A DNA stretch of 64,000 nucleotides from Pegoplata infirma (Eukaryota > Arthropoda > Insecta > Diptera > Anthomyiidae): the NCBI GenBank assembly GCA_963921195.1, contig OY992537.1, forward strand, positions 70,610,040-70,674,039, written 5' to 3'. The position numbers were made by a program, and so were the translations under genes. The notes beneath the pieces were generated by a model that saw only the letters and a list, made by a program, of their open reading frames with translations, was not told the DNA's origin and made no database searches. Positions 1 through 11,166 of the stretch are shown here, piece after piece (within the stretch, counting starts at the first letter, position 1; the number at the start of each line of letters is the position of its first letter).

Positions 1-516
1 CTTAGTGCTGACTGTAAAATCCGCCCTAAGACGTCAGAATGCATTACTCCGCGAACATCAAAATATAATCGCCAATCCTAGCCTTAAAATTCACCAATAT
101 ATTGAAGCTAATGACGACCGTCTCATATCTCGAAAACCTCCATTAAAATTAGCTGAAAGTCTCGCAAACAATAATTATGACCCATATAACATCTAGTTTA
201 ATAATTGGAACCAAGCTTCATGTGATGACTTAATGAAAATAGAGGACTTGACTTGTATGCCTCCGGGATCAGAATTGCCTAGGCCTATATGGGTTAGCCT
301 TAACCATATACGGACAAACAATGGAAGGTGCGCAGCTACTCTTTTTAAATGGGGCTCCGCTGTTTCGCCATTATGTGATTGCAGTAATGTTAATCAAACC
401 ATTTACCACATTATAAAAGACTGCCCCATCGTAAATTTCTTGGCGAACTACACGAAATAAACAATGCTGGCCTAGATGCCGTCCGGTAGCTGAAGAATAT
501 TGACATCAATATCTAA
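1..516 (+). pseudogene. LINE (non-LTR retrotransposon) ORF2 C-terminus, broken
   Basis: This is the distal C-terminal end of a reverse-transcriptase polyprotein of a LINE; the polymerase itself would lie upstream of the window. One frame runs through positions 5-460 and is interrupted by an in-frame TAG at 194-196. The diagnostic block is PRPIWVSLNHIRTNNGRC followed by PLCDC and a zinc-knuckle-like pattern C-x-C-x8-H-x4-C, which is typical of the end of several LINE clades. A one-base shift near 438-443 moves the reading to another frame, which continues past a TAG at 487-489 to a short tail ending NIDINI and a TAA at 514-516, a common way for these proteins to finish. Two stops plus a frameshift mean it is dead. 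The clade (Jockey, CR1 or RTE-like) cannot be decided from this fragment. Confidence 0.82.
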
Positions 517-599
517 TCATTATCTATACTATTTTTCCATCAGAATATGCTAAACTTTGTTGTATAATCTGTTAAATTCGTTATGCATATATCTCTAAA

Positions 600-647
600 A
601 TTATAATTGTTTGTATCACAACCATTATAATTGTTTGTATCACAGCC
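600..647 (+). repeat. 24-bp tandem duplication in LINE 3' tail
   Basis: A 24-bp unit containing AATTGTTTGTATCACA occurs twice head to tail (600-623 and 624-647), differing only at the last bases. It lies about 85 bp after the LINE stop codon, so it is probably part of the element's 3' UTR; short 3' tandem repeats are common at LINE tails. No poly(A) follows directly. Confidence 0.6.
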
Positions 648-1530
648 AAGACGGGGCTATTTTAATGATCGTGTCATCAAATGGACGGCTTTTGAAAGAT
701 CTATCCTACGATGTTTATTTCATGTAGAAGTTCATGTACGGATTTTTGTCTTCTCTGAATTTAGTGCGAAAATCTGGTTATAGACAACAAAGTTCACATA
801 AGTTTCTAGCGATGCGTATTTGAAACACTAAAAATTTTGGCTGCTTAAGCCACACGGAAACTAAAACCTCCGTTGATCATTATTTAAAAAAGTAAACAAA
901 CCTCAACAACAGCTTATACTACCCTTTTCATACAAAGTAGGTTACATAGAAATATAGAAGGAGGAGTAGACCACAAAAACACTTGAATGTGACACATAAC
1001 ATGTGTATGGTTAGAAATATTGTTGCATATGAATTTCCTGGTCTCCTTAACAGGGAAACAAAACAAACAAATCAGGTGTATTGTTACACATGCCATACAA
1101 TTTTTTTTGTTTGTCTCTGACATTATTTTTTTCTTTCTTATTCCTTAGTCCGAGATATCTTTTGCACATGTGCCTCATTTTAGTTGGTAGAAATATGTAT
1201 GTGGTTAATACAATATGTATTGCATACAAGAGAATATAAAATATTTTATAAGGTGCACTTTTAAGTTGCTCATTAAAATCGTGTTTAACAATCATTTTTG
1301 CATACTCTAACATACATTTAACATTTGGTATTAGTTTCAAGATTTGACACTTAGGTCAGGATGAATACAGAAAAAAATGGTTTTACTTGCAATCAATCTA
1401 AAATTAGTTTATTGACTAGGCATACAAAATTTCTTTTTACGCCTAGAGAGGAAGCTTATTTATAGAATTTCAGTTGGAGTTGCTGAATTTCGATTGAGCT
1501 TTTTTGAACTTCATACGGGATATTTATACT
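648..1530. other. No supported feature
   Basis: AT-rich sequence without a convincing reading frame, terminal repeat or tandem array. The two overlapping minus-strand frames here (914-1340) have no recognisable domain and an amino-acid mix expected of random AT-rich DNA. Could hold the rest of a LINE 3' UTR or regulatory DNA, neither visible. Confidence 0.4.
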
Positions 1531-1850
1531 CTCCCCATCAGCGGTAGAGCGTAAATGAAAGTATGTCATTCTGTTTGCAATTCATTGAAATATCGGGAAC
1601 TACATATAGCGATCCACAATCAATTTTAATTCGATGTAGCGATGTCCGACTGTCCGTTACAAAGCCAATAACGGCCAAAATGTACAGAGATGACTGTATT
1701 TATTAAGTTAATATTTGTTGATGCTTTAAGCAAATTGGTAATGCATTTGACAGATATGGGTTCAGCGGTTCTAAAGTTGTTAACAAACATGAAAGGATAT
1801 CTTAAAAATTTTAGAACATTCTTCATAACCTAAAAACACAAAATGCTTTT
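1531..1850 (+). mobile_element. Old DINE-1-like (family A) relic
   Basis: A degraded copy of the DINE family A body. It preserves in order GTCATTCTGTTTGCAA, an ATTGAAATATCGG block, GCGATGTCCGACTGTCCG, and the later CATAACCTAAAAACACAAAATGC block that also occurs at about 28.1 and 35.5 kb. Both termini are eroded. The short minus-strand frame at 1626-1826 falls inside it and is not coding. Confidence 0.6.
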
Positions 1851-1894
1851 ATACGAGCACAACATTTTCTTTCATAAAATATATTTTCGTAAAC

Positions 1895-2095
1895 CACAGT
1901 ATCGGACTAGCATACTCACGTTAGTAGGTATATTGTGTAACGCATCGAAATATGGTTCTATGCCCGTAAGTATTTTTGATCAGTGAACGATTTTAGGACA
2001 TTCTACCAAGGTACTTATGCCCATCCGTCTGTCGAGGACACGATGCAAACTAAAAGACCATAAAGTAAGGCACGAAAGTCTTATTATTAAATTCG
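1895..2095 (+). mobile_element. Old DINE-C relic
   Basis: Degenerate copy of the DINE-C body seen complete on the minus strand at 63019-63510. Shared blocks are GTAACGCATCGAAATAT, CCATCCGTCTGTCGAGGACA and the ACACGATGCAAACTAAAAGA block. Many substitutions, no clear ends. Confidence 0.5.
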
Positions 2096-2279
2096 AAACT
2101 AGAAAAAAAAAAATTTTCCCCATAGTGAACTAATGTAAGCCAACACAATTTGTTTACATTTTTTTGTTGGTATTTTTGTGAAACAACCCAGAAAAATATT
2201 CGGTTGCAAAGAACCGATTGTGGAACAACTTATACTTCCCTAGAACCTGTTCAAATTTTTGTTCAACACCGATTTTTTT

Positions 2280-3560
2280 ATACCCTCCACTCTAGTGATA
2301 GAAGGTATATATAAATATGTCATTCCGTTTGTAACACCTCGAAATATTGGTCTACGACCCCATAAAGTGTATATATTCAAGATCCTCGATCGATTCTAAG
2401 ACGATCTAGTTATGATGTCCGTCCCTTCCTCCGTCTGTCTGTATGTTGAAAACACGCTAACTTTTGAAAGACTTTACAGAGGCTCCTGAAGTTTGGCATA
2501 TATGTTGGACATTTACCTGGTCAGGTTGGTATAGCAACCCAGCAAAATCGGTCTAGTGGTTCAAAAGTTATGAGCAAAAGCGTGAATTTCGGAAATGGAT
2601 TTTCGCGAATTTACGAGATAAAAAACACGAAACCTTTCGAAAAGCAATTCTGAAGATGCTGATTAGGGTGGCAGCTATTTTGCAAAACTTCGAATTTGAA
2701 GGAGTGCACCCCTAATTTTTATTATATTTGGTCTAAAAATGCTATGCTAAAAATTTCAGCCAAATCGGACAACGTTAACACGAGGCAAAAAAGTCATTTT
2801 CCTTGAAATCCGCTGAGTTTAAATCGATGCCCCCGCCAAACTATCCGAGGGATATCCCCAAAAAATTTTTTTTTTATATGCTAACATATATTTTATAAGA
2901 TTCTGTGGTTTTTTCAGCATTTTTCCTAATTTTGTTTAAGAAAATTTTGAAAAAACCAAAATATCAGTTTTGAGAACCACGCCAAATAAAATACATATTT
3001 TTGGCCTTACCGGGAAACGGGTGAATGACATCCTAGAAAGACAGTATTTCATATCTGAGTATTTATGATAGAATAAAATATAAATGTGGGTTTACATTGG
3101 TTTATTTCAATAAATTTAGAAAATTGGGGCTGATTTTCGTGTTTTAGGGGTCATTTTGTGAAAATTGGGTCATTTTGACCCCGAAAGACTTACAAGGGTT
3201 AATTTTTGAAAAACCAAAAATTTTTAGTTTATCTTCTTATACTAAAAACAACTCGTGTTCCACTTTTTAACAATATATTCAAAAAACAACACCATTTATT
3301 TAATGATTTTCATCAAAATATGGCTATTTTTTGACCTTTGACCTTTGACCTCGATGCGCCTCGTGTTAACGTTTTCCGATTTGGCTGAAATTTTTAGCAT
3401 AGCATTTTTAGACCAAATGTAATAAAAATTAGGGATGCACTCCTTCAAATTCGAAGATTTGCAAAACAGCTGCCACCCTAATGCTGATGCTTGGCATATG
3501 TATTTGTCGTTCGCCTGGCCTGGTTCATATTGAATTTTAGCTAAATCGGTCCAGTGCACA
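2280..3560 (+). mobile_element. DINE-1-like (family A), interrupted by a hAT
   Basis: Begins ATACCCTCCACTCTAGTGAT, followed by the family blocks GTCATTCCGTTTGTAACA, CCCCATAAAGTGTATATA and a short GTCCGTC-type tract near 2420. The body is cut at 2664 by a hAT foldback and resumes at 3481 (GCTTGGCATATGTATTTGTC, then AAATCGGTCC). The 3' stem-loop and ACTTG end are not found, so the right boundary is approximate. Confidence 0.7.
2664..3480. mobile_element. 817-bp hAT-type foldback element
   Basis: Termini TAGGGTGGCAGC...GCTGCCACCCTA, flanked on both sides by the 8-bp duplication ATGCTGAT (2656-2663 and 3481-3488). An 8-bp duplication with a TAGGG-type end is the hallmark of the hAT superfamily. 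The outer ~135 bp on each side form an inverted repeat with few mismatches (for example the blocks with GTTAACACGAGGC and its mirror). No transposase reading frame, so it is non-autonomous. The frame at 3296-3649 crosses its right end and is spurious. Confidence 0.9.
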
Positions 3561-3794
3561 CTGGGCCGAAATGGTAGTTTTTTTACCAAAAGTCTCTCCA
3601 GGTCGTAAATGTTAACCGATTTTTTTTGAAATTTAGAACAGAAGCCCATATTAGGGTAATAAATAAGTGCCTTGAAAATTTTTGGAATGGGACCTACAAG
3701 GAAACTATTTCAGGGTGGACACTTTATTTTTAATTAAATTTACAGATGTTATAGATGAAACAAATGAAGAAGCACTTGTCTTTCGTTTATGTAT

Positions 3795-3895
3795 TCGAAT
3801 TGGAGATGGTCTCTGGTCCCGTGATTTGCGTGACTATAAAAAAAACGTGATTCACGTGTAAGCGTGAGTGATTTTCATTTAAATCAACGCTCTTT
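3795..3895. mobile_element. Relic of the GTGAGTGATTTTC-type hAT MITE
   Basis: Shares GTGATTCACGTGTAAGCGTG and GAGTGATTTTCATTT with the left end of the intact element at 54759-55175, but carries only that end and is degraded. Confidence 0.45.
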
Positions 3896-4517
3896 GAAAA
3901 AACTGTCTGGCCCAGAATTATCTTTTTTATCCACACTTTCCAAAAAAGTTTTGAATTGAAATAAGAGTTTATAAATAATTGGAAAAAAATAGTTTTTTTT
4001 TGACAAGGAATTTCCTGATTTTTCTTGATTAATTAAAAATATTGATAATTATTTTTTTTATTTTTTTGACATATACTATTTTTTTTTTTAATTTCTGAGA
4101 ACCAAAATGATATGAAACAAATATTGCTGAGAACAAGCTTAATAATAAGTTTCACTTTGGCCGCTGTTCCAAAAAAAGTAATTCACATAAAAAATGTGAA
4201 AATGGAAATTTCCGAATTTCTTTTTCGTTTTGTTTCAAAAAATAAAATTTGGTGAAAGTAAAACGAATGCACTTTTTTCCGTATAATTTTTAATGTTTTA
4301 ATTATTTGATTTCAACTTCGAATGAAAACGTGATCAACAAAACACTAAATTTGATTTAACTTGATTCGGAAATTTTCATGTGAATTGAAAAGTTGTGAAA
4401 GACACAACAGAGGCCTTAATATGTTCTGAATAATTAAAGTGTAATAAAGTATGATTACCGAAGAAGCTATTTTGGAAAAAGTGTTGTGAGAATCGGTTCT
4501 AAAAAAATTTTCCTGGG

Positions 4518-5231
4518 AAGTGGAATTCATTTTTGTAAGTTCCGCCCTTTTTTTTAATTTACCGGCTGCGCTGCCGTTTAATATATATTTTTTTTTTTCA
4601 ATATATTCTATGCCTGTCAAATGTGATCCTATATAAATTGATACTCTTGTTCCATAATTTGGTAAACTTTTCATGCACACTGTCTGCATGGTTTGTTTTG
4701 TTGATATCAGTTTTAAGTTTGTTTTTTTTCACCATTCGTTTGTTCGTTTTGGTCTGTCATAGTTGTCTTAAGTGTTAAGTATTTGCGACAGTTGGCATGC
4801 CATACCATGTTAAGTAATAAGACTCTATGACTATTTTGGCTTGTGCCAAAGTTATAGTGGCATTTTTTTGTGATTTTTTTTTCTCAATATTTTTTTTTTT
4901 GCCTACATTTCACGTTATTGTTTTGGCCGTTATAGTATTGTAAAAATTAAGATATTGTTGCAAAAGTTGTCATCCATTCTGGCAAATCAGTTTGGAATAT
5001 TTTTATAATTTGGAGTGGATAGAAATGAGTGGGACTTAGGTTATATAAATACTAAATTTGCTTTGAAAAGGATTGCAGTAAATAGGAATTTTTAAACATA
5101 GAAATTATACAAAAAGTGTATTAATGTGTGGTACTTTCTTATCAAATAATCAATTTAATTTTAAAAATTTTTTAAATTTTCTAAGGGCGGATTACTCAAC
5201 GCAAAGTAAGCTGTCGCTTTAACGGAGCCTT
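4518..5231. other. No supported feature
   Basis: AT-rich DNA with homopolymer T runs; no terminal repeats, tandem array or credible reading frame seen. Confidence 0.4.
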
Positions 5232-5473
5232 CCCAGCAAAATTTTCTGTTCCAAATAATCGGTTCCGGAACATATCAAACTACCCTGCAACCGGTTCTAC
5301 TTAACATTCCAGAATCAATGATTTTTGTTTGAAATTTTCGCGAAAGCAATCGTTTTTTAGAGCAAGTAGTTTTTTTGAAAAATAATTTTACATAGAAAAT
5401 TTTGTTGTGATTACCGTAGAATGTATTCAAGAATCTATTGAACTAGGAATTTGTTCAAAAAAATTTTCCTGGG
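5232..5473. mobile_element. 242-bp MITE with CCCAGCAAAATTTT ends
   Basis: Left end CCCAGCAAAATTTTCTGTTCC, mirrored by a right end finishing GGAATTTGTTC...AAAATTTTCCTGGG. Flanked by TT on both sides, the only duplication visible. The interior has ATCGGTTCCGG and CAACCGGTTCTAC blocks in mirror relation. The same terminal signature with TT flanks occurs at 59708-60615. Superfamily not assigned. Confidence 0.65.
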
Positions 5474-5873
5474 TTATGTCAAAATTTGTATGAAAAAGTT
5501 AAATTTAACGGAGAATTATTTTATAACGGAGCATTGAATCCAGCCTAAAAAATAAAGAATTTAACTAAATTCTTCGTGTAAACAAATCTTTGAAACAAAC
5601 TGCCCAATTATTTACGAAACATTATTTTCTGTTTACAGTTCTCTTAATGTCTGCAATATTTATTAATGGACCGTCCTGTAATTAGTATGTTAATATTAGA
5701 AACCAAAAATATTTTAAATTTTTATAACGATTAATGTATATGAGGCATTCCAAATGTCCCCTTACAGAAAAACATGTGTCCCGTGAATATCTAAATATGT
5801 TGAATGAATAGTCCTACAAATAACTAACAAGGGAATTATTTCAACCCTTATGAACCGATTAGCCTGAAACTTA

Positions 5874-6366
5874 AAATATATATAAAAGAGACGATTTTAA
5901 GTTTGGGGTGTCTCAGCTTTTCGGCCATATCAGTGTTAAAAAATTTTGTTGTCCCCTTATGAAACAATGTGGACCTTAAGGAAAATCCCGAAATAACAGA
6001 AATATCGTCTAGAGAAAAAATATGTATAGTCGTAAATTTAATAAAGATTATTTTGTATTCATATGAATATCGTAGGTCCATGTCTTCACATAAATACCCC
6101 TTAAAATTTACAGTTTTTAATGAAACAAATATTTAACAAATACGAGTTTCTACAAGATTATGCCACCGTTAGATAGGCATTAAAGACACCTTTCTTCTCA
6201 TATGCAAACATCATATAGTTTCTTGAAAAGAAATGGCTGAAAAATTAAAAAAAAAAAAAACGACTTTTTCGCCATTTTTTACTAATTTTTTCGAACCCCT
6301 AAATCCCCGATATGGCCGATAAGCCGAAACACCCCAACCTTAGAATTGTCTCTTATATATATATGT
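5874..6366. repeat. Inverted repeat, ~75-bp arms
   Basis: Left arm (about 5877-5945) with AAAGAGACGATTTTAAG and TTTCGGCCATATC is mirrored on the right (about 6292-6362) as GATATGGCCGATAAGCCGAAA and GAATTGTCTCTTATATA. Arms are diverged and the ~350-bp spacer is AT-rich. Probably an old foldback; target duplication not identified. Confidence 0.55.
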
Positions 6367-7156
6367 ATATTAGAGTGTCCCTTATTTTGGAAATGTTGGA
6401 AATGTTGAGACGGTACCCCCTCATTTTTTTCCTTTTGACTAAAAAATAACTCAGGAAAAATTTTACGCCCCAACGACCACGCCTTCCCTACGCGACGGGG
6501 CCGTAAAGAGCGGGGCCTTAAAAATCATTTTTCCATACAAAGCAAAAAAATTTTTTTTGATTTTAAATTTTTTTGTTATTAATTATAATATTACTTGGTT
6601 AACTTATTCAGGGTATAGAAATTTAAAAAAATTTTTTGATAAATTGACTTTTTTAAAAAATGGAAAATTTCAGAACGGGTTCTGAAAATTTTCCAAAAAA
6701 AAAAATTTTTTAGTCGATAGCCCATACAAAACTTTTTCAGAATGAAAATATTTGAGATTGCGGTGCATTCCGTTTTAATTTGATAAATATTTAAACAAGG
6801 CAAGTCGACGCAAATTTAACAATTTTTCCACTATTTGACCACGCCTCCTAGGCCAAGTTTTTGAAAAATTGAAAAAATAACGAAATTTTTTTAGTTCTAT
6901 ATAGTGCTATCCACACAACCTATTCCGAAATGTTTGGTGTGGAATGCCTCAATGGAGATAATAAATTAAAAAATGTTCGTGTCTTAAGTCTTTTGTTTTA
7001 CATTTGTGCAATAACCAAAAAGAATATCATTCAAAATACGAGAGATCGCCACAAAACTGGACTTAGGTACTCCGAGTAACTTTATATTATGCACACGGAT
7101 ACTTTATGGAGCCATTTTGGCTTTTGCATTTAAAGTTTAAAAAAAAATTGAAAACT
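6367..7156. other. No supported feature
   Basis: Contains a TATTAGAGTGTCCC segment at about 6368 that resembles the TAGAGTG-type hAT ends seen elsewhere, but no matching right end was found. The rest is AT-rich with a GC patch (CGCGACGGGGCC, ~6495) of unknown origin. Confidence 0.35.
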
Positions 7157-7202
7157 CATCCAAAACACAGTGTAATATATATATTACACTGTGTTTTGGA
7201 TG
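7157..7202. repeat. 46-bp perfect palindrome
   Basis: Positions 7157-7179 are the exact reverse complement of 7180-7202, with no spacer; the centre is an alternating TA run and each arm holds CACAGTGTAATA. It sits at the left edge of the family D repeat and may be a junction of two inverted family D ends. Confidence 0.85.
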
Positions 7203-8431
7203 GGACAAAAAAATTAAAGAATATCAATAGTGGAGCAAAACCTTTGAAGTGTTTTGAAAACATAGGTCGAGTTTTTTTTTATGGCCCACTGTAGTTTTTA
7301 AATATTTTTCAAAGTTGTTTTGAATAAGTCAATAAAAAAGTATTTAGGGGCCGATTCACAGAAAATAGTCATAACTCAATTGTTTTCCATGTGGTTGTTG
7401 TAAACAATCATAAAAAATTTAAATTTTGTTTGAAAATTTCTAAAAAAATAAAGACCTGCTACCCTGATCGTCTCAAAATTGACAAATAATTTTAAATGTT
7501 GAGACTTTTTACGATTGTGTTTACAACAAACTCAGGGAATATGAAGTTTAAAAATAATAAAATTAGTCATAACCAGTCATAACTGTAAATAGGCCTGTAA
7601 ATCTATTTCTAAAGCAAATAATGTTAAAAGATATTAGCAGTGAAATATGATGGCGGTTCTTTTCTTGCAACTTATTAACCCACTATTTTCTATTATTAGG
7701 GGTCATTTGGGTCCTTTTTTAAATGACTTCACAGAACAACACTAAAACGTGCATTTAAAGGGTTAAAATGTTTTACAAAACTGTTTTGCATCAAATTTCA
7801 CTAGGGGTTGTCAAGGTCCTAAAATTCGTGCGAAAAGTACAGAATGCTTAAAAAAGTAAAATTTTAAATTATCACTAGGGATGAGATTTCCATGCAAATG
7901 CATGGTTTTTGTCGATAGTTTAAAAACGATTTCGTCCAATTATCTTTCCGAATCAATAAATTTGCGTTAAAATGGCATCGATTTGTTTTTGCATATTTTT
8001 TGCAAATTTTGGTGAAAATGCATATTTTCTGCATATTTTGGTTTAAAATGCATATTTTGCCCATATTTTCAACTTTTAAGAGCATATAAATTAAAAGCTT
8101 TTTGTTACAAAAACTATTTTTAATTTTAAAAAATTATTTTCAAAATAAGAAAGATTATTTTACACTTAAAATATTATGTAAGTAAATTCAACAGAAAATA
8201 CGTTTGAAACAAATGAAACTTTATTTAAAAAACGGACTACTTACATTTCATTTAAAACAAAAACATTTCTCAGTTATTTTTAAATGTTAATTAATAACTG
8301 TTGAAATCCGTAAAAATAACTTAAAAATCCGTAAAAAATGACTGACAAAATTTTACGGAAAAAACGGTTAAAATAACGGAAATTTACATTCATTTTTATT
8401 TATTTTTTTAGAAATAATTTTAAAAAACTTC

Positions 8432-8502
8432 GAACCTGAGCAGAATCGAACTCATAATTTCTGGCTGATAGCCCAGCACGCTACCCTCTGTGCCACAAGC
8501 TA
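8432..8502 (-). tRNA. tRNA-like sequence (degenerate, possible SINE head)
   Basis: Read on the minus strand, an A-box match TGGCACAGAGGGTAGCG is followed about 35 nt later by a B-box-like GAGTTCGATTC. The 5' TAGCTTG pairs with the 3' CAGGTTC in six of seven positions (wobble allowed), and CTGG/CCAG closes an anticodon-like arm with an eight-base loop. The T-stem is poor, so this is a decayed tRNA or the tRNA-derived head of a SINE, not a working gene. It lies inside the 3.57-kb hAT. Confidence 0.5.
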
Positions 8503-9709
8503 CTTACATATATTTTCAGCAACTAATTTTCATTTTCAAATTCAAAAAAAAAAAAATTCTAATTTTAGAAATTTTTAAATAACTGACAAATAACAAAAGA
8601 CAAATAAAATAATGTGGTTTGTTTTTTAAATAACTGAAAAAAAACAAACGTTACGGAAAATTTTATTTAAAGGACAGTTATGTATTTGAATAAACGTTCA
8701 AAACGTTGTTTAGAATATTTGTATGTGAAACAAACGAATCTTCTTTTAATATTAACTAAAACGAAAACTATTTGTTTGACTGTGAATCAGTAACTGTAAA
8801 ACTTTTATGAGTGTATATTTTTTTTATTGCAAAGGTTTAAATGTTACTATGTTAACCCGGCGTTATTTTTATACCCTCCACTCTGGTGATAGAGGGTATA
8901 TATAAGTTTGTCATTCCGTATGTAACACATTGAAATATTGGTTTAGGACCCCATAAAGTATATATATTCATGATCCTTGATCGATTTTAAGTCGATCTAA
9001 CGATGTCCGTCTGTCTGTCTGTCTGTCCGTCCGTCTGTCTGTCTGTCTGTTGAAATCACGTTTTTGGCAATAATCCGAAACCGATTTAAACGCTTGGGGT
9101 ACCAAAAGTTGCGTAATTTTCCCAGGCAAAAACTGATGTATTTTTTTTTTAAATCGGTTAAGTATTTTAAAAGTTATGATTGATTTTCTGATTTTCTGAT
9201 TTTGATCATAGTTTTTTTTAACATAACCCTAAATTAACTCATATTTTGTGTAGATACAAACATAACAAAGAATACGGAAATGAAAAAAAAAAAACGGAGA
9301 TAAAGAAAAAAATCTTAACAAAAAACTTTACAATATGTAAAACAAAATCTAAATTTAATAAAAAAAAAGTTCGTTAAGTAATAATAAAAAAATTGAGTTA
9401 TTTTTATGTACATACATAGCATGAGTGTGTGTGTGTCCGTTTTTTGCTTCGTCATATTAACGGGGTTGCCAGACTTTTTTTTTGGCTGTGTCGCCAAATC
9501 GGATGGAAAATATCGCCAAAATTCAATTTTGTTCAGATTTCTCAAAAAAAAAAAAATATTCTTTAAAAAAAATAAATTTTGTTAAATAATAAAAGACAGA
9601 AATAAACTTTATGGCAAAAATCGCCCAAATCCGGAAATCTATATATATAAAAGAGTAATGTGATTGACTGACATACTCATTCATCATCGCCCAGCCCAAA
9701 CCGCTGAAG

Positions 9710-10420
9710 TTAGAGACTTGAAAATTGGACTGTAGGTTGACCTCCCGGAATAAAGATCCACTAAGGCTGGATTTTTGCCAATGTTGATTCTAAGGGGATA
9801 AAAAGGGTAAAAAACTGTACTTTTGGTACCTTTTAAATCTCCTGATATAATGATCATAGAGACTTGAAATTTGGACTGTATGTTCAACTCCCGGAATATA
9901 GATCCATTAAGGGTGGGTTTTTGCAAGTGTTGATTCTAAGGGGGTCAAAAGGGTAAAAAACTGTACTTTTGGTGCTTTTTATATCTCCTGAAATAATGGT
10001 CATAGAAACTTGAAATTTGGACAGTATGTTCACATCCTGGAATATAGATCCAGTACGGCTGGATTATTTCCAATGTTGATTCTAAGGGGGTAAAAAGGGA
10101 AAAATTCTGTACTTTTGGTACCTTTTATATTTCCTTAAAAAATTGTCACATAGACTTGAAATTTGGATTGCATGTTCACCTCCCGGAATAAAGATCCCCT
10201 AAGACTTGGTTTTTGCGAATGATGTTTCTAATAGGGTAAAAAGGGTAAAAATATGTACTTTTGTTACATTTTATATTTCCTTAAATAATGGTACTAGAAA
10301 ATTGAAATTTGCAATGTCGGTTCACCTTCCGGAAAAAAGATTCACTAATGGGTAAAAAAGTACTTTTGGTACTTTTTATTTACTGAAATAATAGTTATTC
10401 AAACTTAAAATTTAGAATGT
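9710..10420 (+). repeat. ~145-bp tandem repeat, about five units
   Basis: Each unit contains AGACTTGAAATTTGGACTGT, a TCCCGGAATAAAGATCC block, GTTGATTCTAAGGGG and TGTACTTTTGGTACCTTTT. Units start near 9712, 9860, 10003, 10150 and 10300 and decay toward the right, where they pass into the 16-bp satellite that resembles the unit's last block. Confidence 0.85.
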
Positions 10421-10485
10421 AAGTTCCTTTAGTAAAATAAAACATTCTAGAACAAGTTCTTTCCTAAAATTCTGTAGGGTTTTCA

Positions 10486-11166
10486 AAAAGTACCTTTTAT
10501 AAAAAGTACCTTTTATAAAAGGTTCCTTTATAAAAAGTACCTTTTATAAAAAGTACCTTTTATAAAAAGTACCTTTTATAAAAAGTACCTTTTATAAAAA
10601 GTACCTTTTATAAAAAGTACCTTTTATAAAAAGTACCTTTTATAAAAAGTACCTTTTGTAAAAAGTACCTTTTACAAAAAGTACCTTTTATAAAAAGTAC
10701 CTTTTATAAAAAGTACCTTTTATAAAAAGTACCTTTTATAAAAAGTACCTTTTATAAAAAGTACCTTTTATAAAAAGTACCTTTTATAAAAAGTACCTTT
10801 TATAAAAAGTACCTTTTATAAAAAGTACCTTTTATAAAAAGTACCTTTTATAAAAAGTACCTTTTATAAAAAGTACCTTTTATAAAAAGTACATTTAATA
10901 AAAAGTACCTTTTATAAAAAGTACCTTTTATAAAAAGTACCTTTTATAAAAAGTACCTTTTATAAAAAGTACCTTTTATAAAAAGTACCTTTTATAAAAA
11001 GTACCCTTTATAAAAAGTACCTTTTATAAAAAGTACCTTTTATAAAAAGTATCTTTTATAAAAAGTACCTTTTATAAAAAGTACCTTTTATAAAAAGTGC
11101 CTTTTATAAAAAGTACCTTTTATAAAAAGTACCTTTTTATAAAAAGTACCTTTTATTAAAAGTACC
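10486..11166 (+). repeat. 16-bp satellite, ~42 copies
   Basis: Head-to-tail array of AAAAAGTACCTTTTAT. Most copies are identical; a few carry one substitution or indel (for example near 10525, 10660, 10890, 11050 and 11130). Each unit has one GTAC and is close to palindromic. The homogeneity implies recent expansion or gene-conversion-like turnover. Confidence 0.97.

Larger units (their letters stand above)
2187..4517. mobile_element. Candidate split element with CCCAG...CTGGG ends
   Basis: CCCAGAAAAATATTCGGTT starts at 2187 and an inverted counterpart ending GAATCGGTTCTAAAAAAA...TTTTCCTGGG finishes at 4517. Both resemble the ends of the small complete element at 5232-5473. If paired, this element was opened by the DINE-A and hAT insertions between them. 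The pairing is inferred from end similarity alone. Confidence 0.35.

Noticed and set aside
10486..11166. CRISPR-like array
   Set aside because: The 16-bp units are contiguous with no spacers, and the context is a fly transposon.
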